64,000 nt of DNA from Tribonema minus (taxonomy: Eukaryota; Sar; Xanthophyceae; Tribonematales; Tribonemataceae): assembly GCA_017506865.1 (NCBI GenBank), contig JAFCMP010000201.1, positions 620,001 to 684,000 of the forward strand. Direction: 5' to 3'. Both the position numbers and the translations under genes were made by a program. Positions 49,801 through 61,800 of the stretch are shown here, in pieces. The notes under the pieces were generated by a model that had not been told where the DNA came from, did no database searches, and saw only the letters and a list, made by a program, of their open reading frames with translations. Each line of letters begins with the position of its first letter. Position 1 is the first letter of the stretch.

Positions 49801-52800
49801 ACTGGTGTGTCTGTTGTGAGTCTGCTGCCACATAAACACTGACCACCAATTGCTCTAAGGCATCAGTAGCCGAGCCTTATGCACAGGGTAAGCTCTACCA
49901 CTCGTGTCGCATGCACCAGCTTCTCCTCTGCAAGCACAGGAGCAGATCATTCTGCAGCCAGCGATTAGACACTGTGACCTTTTAAAATAAATGACTGTTG
50001 TTGGCTGCATGGACAGCGGTATGTAGGCATGTAGTTGCCGCAATTGGCTGCGCGGTCGTCGTGCTGACCGTCCGCAACCGCTTTTCAAGCCTGGATCTTC
50101 GCCGTCAAGCGCTCTGTTTGTCTAGCCAGCATGGCGCCCATGCCGAGCGCTGACACGTTGAGCGCTGTGCAGCTGTTCTAACCCTAACCCTAGCCATGTG
50201 TAGGGTCAAGCACTATACGAACAAACACAGCCTCGCCAAATGTCGCAGACAAGGTGCGCTGCAATATATTCCCCAGTTCCTGAGCGACTGGCAGTCGTTG
50301 GCGTTGGCAAATGTAACTGACGTAACTGTCACTCTTCAGTATTTGGGCGAGCAGATCGATCGCTCAAGCTTGAGCAGAACTTGACAACCCATGGTATAGC
50401 TCATAAAGCAGTCAAGTGTTTGGTGGCTTTTGTGCTTGCGGGGCGATGCTGGCTAGCGCTGAGCAAATGTATGAGTAACTGAAACTGAGCCTGTGTAACT
50501 GCCGAACCATGTAACCGACACTCATGTTTGACGCGTGGCCAATCGCCGCAGCAGCGGCAACCACGGTTATTGGTGGAAGGCATTTGCGGCTAAGCACGCC
50601 TTGTCAGCTAGAGCTCTGCGATCTTTTGATTTGTTTCCATGCAACCGACAACCCATGGCGTAACTCGTTGATGCTGTCAAGTGCTTGCTGCTGGCCTTGC
50701 GCTTGCTGGGCGATGCTGGCAAACGCTGAGCAAATGCAGAAACGCTGAGCAAATATAGAGGTAACTAACAGCCTGTGTAACTGACGAACCATGTAACCGA
50801 CGACAACCGACGGTGTTCGCAGGGCGATGCAGGGCTGGCTCGTCTGGCGGAGGCGTTGGAGGCTGCGCACGCATGCGCCAGCTTTGAGTGCATCACGTCA
50901 TTCAGCGGCGACCATGGGTGAGCACTGCTGTCAGGAAGCACTAGTGCACCTGAGTTATACCCAGTGTTGAAACGCTTGTCGCAGTGTGTGCAAGCGGCAC
51001 CATTTGCTGGCACGGCACACCATAGCCTCTAGCGCTTCGAGACTAGAATTGATTACTGTGTGTGCAAGGGGCGCCATTTGCTGGCACGGCGCGCCATGGC
51101 CGCTAGATGCGTTGAAATTTGCATTAACAATGAGTGTGTGAGGGCGCAAGGCATTGTGTGACTCCACACGCAAGAAAGCGTGCACCGAAGGTTTTTCAAG
51201 TTCTATAAGCCGAAGCCTACACTTCTGTAACTGAACAACTTCACAGTACTGCTTGTTGAGCTGGCAGCACGGCAGCTGTGTCCGATCCGCCATGCATGTG
51301 CTGCACTGGCGAGTTGAGAGCACAGTCTCTCCCTCTCTGTTGCTCCATACCGCACTTAATCTTTTCTTTTTAATCAACGTGAACTCTCACTCCGTGCCCT
51401 CTGAGGAGCAGTGGTTTCATCAGGGTTGCTGGGTAACAGTTCAGGTTAGAGTGGAAGTTATGGTTATGGTTGCTACAAGACCCATGCATTGGGGAGCGGC
51501 ACCGTGCTGCTAGTAGCTAAATTCATGGTCTCTGCGCAGCTAGACAGCTGACAAATCTTCAAATGGCTCTTCGAAGCACATTGCAAGCCTTGAAATATGG
51601 ACGCGAACCACGCATCACAGCACTGATGATGCCGTGTGTGTATGCGCGCGTGTCGCCTGCAGGTACCCTGAGCGAGCAGGTGTGGACGTACTGGTGTGCA
51701 CAGCGATACATACCCTATCGGCAGGGGCCAGCATACCCTGGACACAAGGTACGTGGTAGCACTCATGGCTCACTGCTCAAAGGCGCAGCATTCTTGCTTC
51801 TGTTAGCATTTCCAACTCCATTACTGTTTACCTCACCTTTGAAGTACATGATTTGATCCGATGTGAGTAAGCGGAGCGTTGCATGTCAGCCGACTGTGAT
51901 GAAACGCATTGGTCATTTTGCTGGTACCTGTCGAACGTGTGCATGCCTTCATCATAGCAATACAGACTTCAGCAAATTGTACGAACTTCACATTTTGCCT
52001 CCAGCTGAAAACAATTTAGCGTTGTGCTGGGATGCAGCGAGCATACCGTATGCTGCAGCGTCGTTGCAGCAGGCGACCGCAAGGCCCCACTGCTGGTACC
52101 CTTGCCTTTGACAATGGCTCAGCCGATGACCTGAGCAATGCTTGCTGTACATGTGCAGGAGAAGTGTACCGGTTCACGTCAGAGCAGGGACTTGTATGCG
52201 CGCAGACGCTGCTGGCGCTGGACCCCGATGCGGCAGGTCAGCGGTTTCACATCGGCGCCCTCATTCACTTGCACAGAGTGCGTTCGCATCTTATTAGCAC
52301 TTTCAGCGAGCGCGATGCCTGTAAGACGTGAAGAGGAGCAGCAGACCTTATGGCAAGCGCAGTGTCCGGAGAATGCGTGCAGCAGGTGTTCGATTTGCAT
52401 ATTGTTCAGCGAGCACAACTTCACTGACCGTAGCCACGCATAAGTGCGCGTTGCGCCTGGGTTAGGGTCAGGGGTTAGGGTTAGCATTAGGGTTAGGGGT
52501 TAGGGTTAGGGTTAGGGCTCCTGACACAGATGTCATAGGTAGGTGGCAGACACTCCCGACACGGCGCACTTGCGCCTCATGCGGCTGCACATAAACAAAC
52601 GCGCCACACAAGAAGCACCGGTACACCTCAACAAAGTTAACTGCAATCCTAATTCACTTTGTCCCTGCGACCTGGTTGCCCAGAAAACGCCTTTTCTGAT
52701 AGGTACGCAAGTGCGTGGGCACCTGTGTTTCTTGGCAGTATTGGCTCTCATGAATTGCGCTTAAGGTACATGTCTGCAGGAGGAGTAGTTCGAGTCAAGC

Positions 52801-55800
52801 TGTGTGTGCCCCTCAGCGTTCGACTGCGAGTGTTCATGCAGTTCATTTAACTTTCTTACAGGACTATATGTACAGCTGTTGCAGGAGCCAGCGTTCATTT
52901 GCCGTGTTTGAGGGCGCAGTTTCATTTGAGGAGAGTCATGCACATGCTTTTCGAAACAAGGGTGATGCTGTTCTTGACGCAGGTTCACCCTATGCGCTGC
53001 CGCTAGTGTTGTGTCAGCAGTGCCACATGCGTATGTTTCTACGCCGGTTCAGGAATCATTGTGGCTCTCATACATGCGCACACCGTCAGCCTGTGTCCTG
53101 TTTTACGATCTCTGAGCTGGGCATCTACTGCGGGGAGGTGTGTATCACTTCCAAACTGCTGTTCTTTCTGCTCATCTTCTTCATGCGAATCTTCTTCATG
53201 CGATCAGTCAACAGTACACTGTGTTACTCTGAACTGCTATGTGCATCAGTGCTGCGTGGTGACCGGCGCTACTGCCTGTGCTGTTTTATGTTGCAGAGAC
53301 CGTGTTTGAGCAGTACAACCTGCTGCGCCACCAGTTTGGTCCTCACAGCCAACAGGTGAGGCATATCACACTCGTTGTCAATCAATCATCAGGCTTCTAG
53401 TAGTGCTTGAAGTGTTTGATCGCAGTTACATGTTGTTTTATTGTTGAGATGTATGGTACGGCGATGACTCGTGGTATGCATGACATCGACCCTCTCTCGA
53501 TGCAAGTGGCCCTTGCTTGACCTTTTGAAGTTGGCGAATTATCTGCTCATGCCCTGCCCATCTGACGACACGACAGCTGCTTGTGTGTGACCCTGTGCAT
53601 GTTGAAGTATTATGCAAAGGCTGAAGAACACCAAACCTTGCTCAAACAAAGCAGCTCTCATCTTCCGCAGCCTTCTTGATCATTGCTGTCAACGGAGAAT
53701 CAGGGTCAAGGGTACGGTTAAGGCTAGGGGTAGGGTCATACAGCTTTGGTGCACAATATTATGCCTTGCAGTTTTTTGCTCACTGCTGCGCCCAACACCA
53801 GCCGCTCATACACGGCACGCCGAGCAGAACCCACGCAGACTTTGGCGATGTCAACGACTTTCGTATTTCAGTTCATCGATTCTTGATGCTGTCAAATGTG
53901 TGATGCAGTTGGTTGCACTTGCTCCCCGCTGCGCTCAATGATTTTGAAATAAGTTTGCTGCTCTTCGATGACAGGTGGAGCATTTCTTCGCAGCGTGTGC
54001 AGCACCGGAGTCGCCGCAGCGCATGGTGGCCCTGTGCTGCCTGCCGCACCACCTGGTGAGCGCTGTGGTAGAGGGTTTCGTCGTCAGGAGCGTCACACTT
54101 GCGGCATCTGACGCAGGTGAGCTACTTCAAGTTCTCTGTGAAACGCAGGCATATATGTATCACCACACGAGCTGAAGCAGGGTACCATCTCATCTCATAT
54201 GTACTTCAAGCAAGCTGAAGTATGTGACGAACCAGCAGCGAGTATGTACGATGAGCAGTGTACACGCCATTGTCGACAATCAGACTCAGGTGCTGGGGCG
54301 GTTTTGCATTGCAATGGACCTCAATAAATGTGCCACTTCTGAGCTTTATCTCACGATTATCCTCTGTAACCAGAATATTGCCACTGTGTCGGTATCCTTG
54401 GATCATTTGCAGCGTTCAAACGCGGCACCAGTCGTGCATTCATCCGTTGTGATCCTGACATGGCCCAATGGTGATGCCTGCTCCATAAGTATGCCTTGGC
54501 CTTACTCATGAAATCGTCACATGAATGTGTGGTGTCGCAGCCAATCTGCTTGAGCTGTACGACGCGACTCAAGTCGACTCACAAGTCGAGTCGGGAGGCG
54601 AGTCGCGCCGGCTGCTGCTCTCGGACGACGTGAGACGCGGAGTCAAGGACAAGCTGCAGGTGCGTATTCAGCAGAGTTGATGAGTGTACTACGCAGTACC
54701 ATGTTGATGCATTCTACATTAGAAGAGATTGTGGTGAGGCCACCACATTGTGAGTGGAAGCTGTAGGTACGTCAGCAGAGTTCATGAGTGTACTGCGCAG
54801 TACTCTGTTTATGCATTCTACTGGACTCAGAACAGATGATGCGTGAGGCTAGGTAGTATGATGTATGATGTGCTCAGTGATGCATGCCTGTTTGCTGGTA
54901 CCAATTCCATGAGATCAACTACCTGACCTTGTTGACGCATACCATGAAGAAATGCGGCAACATTTGGAGTCCTGCAAACGCATCGTTGTGCGCATAGACA
55001 ACTTTATCGTGCAAGCGTTGAAGTGCCACTGGCCTGACATGTGAGCGTGCGATCAGACATACGGTTCAAACAGCCTGCTGTTATCATCCGAACCGGTTAC
55101 TTGCCGAGCTGGCCATAGCACGTTGCCTGCCTTCCGCACCATGTAGCGCATCTTATGCACAGTTTCGAGCATATGCATCAGGTACTTCAGTTACTTGAAG
55201 TGTTGTTACCTAATCGACTCGGCCTGCAGGGCAAGTGTGCTCCCTATGTGCAGGCTCATATCTTCCTGTATCAACCCACCGCACAGGCGCTGCCTTTTCG
55301 CTCCATGACGCGCATTTGAGAGACTCGATTTCCTTCAACAATGTACCTCAAGTCCTAGTAGCGACGTGCTATCTGATTGCAGGGTGAGCGCTCCAGTCAG
55401 CCTGTGTCGACCTAGCTTAGTACCTTTCGAGTATCATCGCTCGGCCACTGCTTCTCGCACTGCAATGTCCTTTTGAGACCCAATTTTTCTGATTATATAC
55501 TTCAAGAACTTATATAAACCTCAAGTATGGCCACCGACGTGCCATCTGCCTGCAATGCCAGCGCGCCGCCCCACGCGCAGGCTCCAGCCAGCCTGTATCA
55601 ACCTCACTTAATACCTGCGAGTATCATCGCATGTCCACTTCCTTCTCGCACTACGTTGCCCATTTTAGACACAGTTTTTCCAAGTCTTTACTTCAAGAAA
55701 TCATATGCACCTCAAGTACTGCCTCCGAATGTACCATCTGCCTGCAGGGCGAGCGCACCGGACACGCAGGCTCCAGCCAACCGCGCGTAGAGCAAGCCGT

Positions 55801-58800
55801 CCAAGACCTACTGCGCGAGCGCGGCTACAGCCCGTGTGTGCTGCGCCCCAAGCTCTCCGGCAGCTGCCAGCTAGTGGATCGCAAAAAGGCGGCAGCAGCA
55901 GCGGCAGAGGATGCGATCGCCGAAAACCCTCTGATAGGGGGAGGGGGGGACCGTGTGGCAGCGCTCATTTCGGAGGGGGGGGGCGGGGGGAGTGATGCGG
56001 GGACAGGGGACGAGAGGGGGGAGGGGGGGAGGGGAGGGGGCGGGGCTGCGCAGCTCCTGGCGCAGCTGCTGGCGAACCACGCTGATGATGGCGCAACCAG
56101 GTCAGCATGTGATTTGTTGCGTTTTGTTGGCGCAATGGGGTATTGAAGGTGTGCTAATGGCGGGCACGCAACAAGCTGCACCTGGTGATAGGGGCTTGGG
56201 TGGCCCACCTTTTGAACTGATGTGATAATTCAATTTGATACTTCAACAGAAGGTGTACGTGACGCGCCGCGGGTACTGTAGGTGCTTCAGCTGGGCGGGA
56301 CGCCAATCGAAGTCCTTGTTCACGCATTGGAACATATCCAATGCGCCACGGCTGCTAGGTGACGGGTGCTAGGGGCTTCAGCTGCCTGTGACGTCACCAA
56401 TAGAAATTTCTGATTAGTCCATTGGAACATGTTCAACGCAAAAGTGACATGTGAAGCATATGAATGTTACGGAGTCTATTAGGAGCACAGCGTGATCCAC
56501 AGCCACTGATGTTCGCAAATGGCATTGCACTCGCGGCCGTTGCAAGCACATGGCAACCTTTTCGATAATGAACTACTAAAGCCGGTAAGTGTAAGCTTCT
56601 CAGCACAGTGCTCAGCCGCAGTTCCTACTCAAGTGCTTGCCTTCTGTTACACAAATATCTTAATTGCCTTCAAAGTTTTAAAAGCTCGCTCGACACAACG
56701 CTGCCCCATCCAACGGTGTTTTTGGTGTACAGACATACGCACATGCGAACAACACATTCCCTTCCAAATTTTGTAGCGCATGCACATACTTCGAAGTACA
56801 TAATTTGAAGTACTTCGAAGTACATACTTCAAGTACATACATATGCACGCACACATGTATGGGCTCACCCCATGCATGTCCACATGCAGCAAGACATACA
56901 CAATACATACCATGCCCAAAACCAGCACTCTACGCATCACCGCCTCAGGCTTTTTTTCTGTGGTTGTGCACCCTACACTACTTCAAAAGTTGAAATGTAA
57001 ACGACCTCATCTCGTCAACGCAACGCCGCCTCAAATTTGTGGTCGACGTTCTCAGCATGCATCCATACATCCACAACTCCTACTTGCCCCCCACGTCGAT
57101 GCAAGGTGCCTCAGGTTTTGTGGTTGGCGTTCTGACCATGCATGCACGATACTTACATGCCATGCCCAACACCAGCGCTCAGTGCAACGCCGCCTCAGGT
57201 TGGCGTCTTGCGCATGCACAGGTGTACATTGATGTACATGCAAGAGGTCTGTCATCAGCAACAATTGAAATGGGAACTTTCACAGCTCCAAGTGGAATGC
57301 AACAAAAGTACACGCGTACATTTGTACGCACATATTTTGATTATACTTTGAAGTACTTCAGAAGTAACCCCCTGTACAGGTCCACATGCAGCAATACACA
57401 CACAGTACATACCATGCCCAAAGTCAGCGTCGACGCAACATTGCCTCAGGCTTTCAGTCATACCTACAGTACTTCAATATGAAATGGTGGAAGGCACTGG
57501 CCGCTAACCACACCTTGTCACCTAGAGCCTACGATCTTTCGATCGTTTCCATGAATAATACATGACTGAAGCTCGTCGACGCAATGGTGCCCCAGGTTTG
57601 TGGCCGGCGTTCTGACCATGGATCATACATGCACGATACCTACATTCCATGCCGAAAAGCAAAGAAAGAAAGCAGCGCTCTATGCAACGTCGCCTCAGGT
57701 TTGTGGTCGGCGTCCTGAGAGACGTGCATCCAGTACTTCAAAGTTGAACTATCAATGACATGAGCTCGTCGTCGCAATGGTGCCTCAGGTTTGTCGTCGG
57801 CGTCCTAAAGACGTGCATACAGCTGCGCGTCAAGTCCAAGCTAGCGCACTACACCATGAAGGTAGCGACTCAGCAGCGGCCGGCACAGGAGTCCGATAAG
57901 AAGATGAAGTATTGGCAGCGGCGGAGGATGCAGGAGAAGCAGCGCCGGCAGCTCCAGCAGCAGCAGCAGCAGCAGAACGAGGAGGATACTGTTCAGGTGC
58001 GGCCGTGGTATTGCTTACACTTTTCTTAGTGGTGTGTTAACACGAATTTGCTAACTTTTGACGGCTGAAATGCTCTATAGGGCGGGAAAATAGGGACGAA
58101 AGCATTCAACGTCAGACTCAGACTGACGATGCTCTGTAGGGGTTTGCACCCAGCTGCGCAGCAGGCAGCCACGTAAGCAACTCCGAAGTGCGCAGCCATG
58201 TGCTATGTCGTCCGCATGGCAGATTTATTCTTGCGTTCATGTGCAGCTTTGGCGCTGTGCCCCTCCCCTCCCCAAGATTTCGTAAAAACATTAGGGTTAG
58301 GGTTAGGGTTGTGGGTCAGGGTCACAGTTAGGGTTACTGCATCAAGCCACACTTGCCGAGAGCCTCTCCCCGCAGTAGTGCTGGTTCATGCATAGAAGTA
58401 TATACATACCGCTGCAGTGTGTTCTTAGTTGTGTGTTAGCACAGTATTGCCTTCGAGTCCCTTTCACGCAGTATGTGCAGTACAGGAGCAGTGCAGTAGT
58501 GCTGGTTACGCGTACATACATTCCTCTGCATATTCGTGCCAAGCTTCAACTCATGTAAGCATCGACTAAATCCCCCTTGAGACACCTCAGGGTGCATATT
58601 TGCTGTACCGTGCTCAGTAGCGCAGACGTGAATATATGTATACTTACATATGTATATATACCATACTTGCTTTTGCTTGTGGCCCTGCAGGCCGCAGCAG
58701 CAGCGCTCGGCGCAGGCGAGGAAACGGTCGATCTCCTGATCCTTCACACCTTCCAAGACGTTGACCAGTACAGGTTCCACAGGTGAGTCCACGTGTACTG

Positions 58801-61800
58801 ATCTCCCCCGTTGCTCTAAACATTCCTGATGACAAGCATGCTGCTGACGTATGTTCAATGGCAGTCGGCGCCTCAAACGCCCCCTCCTTGCTGCACACAA
58901 GTGACATTGCTTTTAGACAGCCTTGGAGCGAACATTGTGGAGCTGAACTCAAGATGCATGCGCCCCGTATTTCAGTTACGCTTCCAATTCAGGGGCAAGG
59001 ATGAGCGCTGCTGCAGTTCATAACAACATGTGGCAGTGCACCGCAGGGCGTCTCACGCTCAAGCGGAGTGTGCATGGAGAAACGATTATGGTCTGTATGC
59101 TTGTAGAATCTGGTGTACAATTGGGGCATGCAGCGCGTAGTCTGTATCCAGCCTTCTTGTTCATGGCGCTGACCAACTGCATGTGAAGGTGTCAGCTGCG
59201 CAATCCCCTAATCTGGCCTCACTGGCAGTGCTTCAACATGAAGTCTGCGAGCGCAGCTGTCGTGGGGGATCACATGACACGAAGGCATACCTACATACCA
59301 GTTGAACTCAGAGACAGCAGCGCTCGCATCCGTATCTGACAAGCTGCGTGGCGCAGACTCACAGCAGTTGCTGAACGCCGCTGCTTGCAGCTTTTGCCAA
59401 TGATCAAGTTTTGCCCTTGTGCCAACCCTGATGCTATCAGGTATGCCGAGCAACACCCCGAAGCCGGCGTCCTTTACCGAGGGTTCGTCATCAGAGTCTG
59501 GAGGGATGGTGGGGGTGACTACCCCTCCAATGACAATGAGCAGGGGGGTTCAGCCTACTTGCATGGCAATGAAGATGGGGTTTCTGCTGGGCCTGTGATG
59601 AGAGCGGAGGTGTTCATGAACTTCTACCCCAAGTTCGACAACGCCAAGCAGCTGGAGGCAGACAAGATAATACAGGTATGTATGTATGCCAAGTGTACAA
59701 GTGTGTACGCCAAGTGTACAGATGTTTATGCCAAGTGTACAGGTGTGTACGCTGAGTGCCTGTTTCCCTGCTTCCTACTGTAATGTGCATGAAGCTCAAG
59801 GGTTTTCTGTCCTGCAGCGTGTAGCAGTTACGTTTGCGGCTTGTGTGGTGTGCTTAATCAGTGACAGAGCAGTGCACAGGCGCATTCGTGGCTCATGAGA
59901 ACTGGTCGTCTGACGAACATGATTTCTAGGTTGCGGTGTCTTTGCCTTCGCAACCCTTTACAAAAATGTCATGTTTATGGGAAGCGGTTGTAAGGAGCAC
60001 AGACAGTGACGTGCGTAAGGAGCACAGAAACTGACGTTTCAGGAATTGCTGTTTATCACTTGTTGAGGGAGCGCAGCTGCTGGCCACGGCGCAGCAAGTT
60101 AGCAGTTGAAACTATAAGATGTGCAGTCGGAGTCATCTGGAGCGTTTCTCGATCATAACACCCAGCCTCTGCAGTCCTTCGCTAAGCAGTGTCAGAATTG
60201 AAGTTTGTCCCAGCACGTATGCGTGGCATTGCTCAACTATACTCGTCCGGCGGCGTCTGAGAAATCTCCTCTCTTACTACTATCGTTTTCTGCATCTGAT
60301 TAATCCATTGACTGCTCAACTCCGCTCACAGGGCCTGTGGCCCAAGGGTGGAGGTTCTGTCATCACCGGAGGCATCAAGAAGTTCAAGGTATGGGCTTGA
60401 GTGCTTGTATCGGATTGGACTGAAACCAATCGTTAATTATGTTTGTGTATACGGCTGTTGCGTAGCACATGGGCAAGTTTGATGGAGGCTGGCACTGATT
60501 CGTCTGCTTTACTTGCTGTGATGATGATGAAGTATATAATGATACTTCTATGTTGCAGTAAAATTGTGTCCAAGACAAGCTTATAGTCCACCTCAAACCC
60601 GTTGGTGGTGATGGTATGCGCATGTACTGAGCACTGTTGCCTGCCATCAAATCCTCCTTGGCAGCATGCTTCAGTTCGGGGGGGGGGGGGGGGGGGGGGG
60701 GGGTGACACTGCGGCGTCCGAAGAAGTGGAGGGCCTGCTCCACATGCACTTGTGTTCTCCTACCACGCCAACATTTGGTCCATGTGTTGCAACACACGAC
60801 ATCTGCTGCATAACATGGCCTTTGCGCATGACGTATCCTGCGTATTGGGGTTATGTCAGGGTTAGGGTTAGGGTTAGGGTTTCGACCCACGCACCAGGAT
60901 TATGCCCGGTGGCTCTAGATAAACGGGGGAAGTTCGGGGAAGTGGGAGAGTGGGGGAGAGTGACACAAGAGGGCAGTGCATGCAGTGGGGTCAGTGGGGG
61001 CAATGGGGTCAGTGAGGGTAGTGGGGGTGGTGGGGGAAGTGGGGTCAGCGGGGGCAGTGGGGTAGTGAGGGGAGTGGGGGCAGTGAGAGTAGCACTCGCA
61101 TCATGAGTACACAACAGAAGCACTTCGGCGTACATGTTTCATATCAAGGCCGCAGCTAACCTAACCCTCACCTACCTGCCCTTAGATCACAACCAGCAAG
61201 GGTGAATTTGAGCGCGTGTCTGTTTAAGATTTGTGCCCAGAAGTGTGCCAATGAACAATGCCCTAGAGAGTGGCAAGAGGTAGATCTTTAGGACGCGGTA
61301 GATGCTCCTGTTGGTGCTATTGTTTATGGCTATTGCCTATGTACTTGCTTACTTACCAGTTTACAGCGTATCGCTCATCAACGTTTCAGAGCTGGACAAC
61401 CAAGGGACCCGAGCAGACGCAAGATTTGCAGCCAGCGCAGTAGCAGTAATCCTCGATAACCGGGACGCAAAAAAGAAACTGCTTGACAGGCACGACAGTG
61501 CTCAGCAGGAGCCAGCGTCAACGTTAACCTTCAACATGAGCTGAGCCTTGCGCTGTCAGTCTGCACATCAGCTGCCGCTTGACGTCAACCACCATGCTGT
61601 GCGGTCATCGCTAACCCTAACCTAACCCTTACTTCTTGTTCGTCGTTATGTTTGTGACCTGTCACCGTGCGCAGTTCAGCTATTACATGTACCTGACCAT
61701 GATGTGCCGGGCCGTCATTGGCAGCGTGTGTCGGCCAAAGGCTGGCAAGAAAGGTAACTATGTATGTATATGCGTAGTCGGCCCTGACCTTAGCCCTACT

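Noticed and set aside
52802-53359. 185-codon open frame
   Set aside because: It disagrees with the frame of gene B exon 7, which is fixed by phase with exons 6 and 8, and reads mostly across intron.
54224-54511. 95-codon frame in the intron after gene B exon 8
   Set aside because: No usable splice sites in phase; splicing exon 8 to exon 9 directly fits.
61302-61544. Frame with a hydrophobic start and a helical charged end
   Set aside because: No acceptor puts it in phase with exon 14, whereas exons 14 and 15 join directly in phase.
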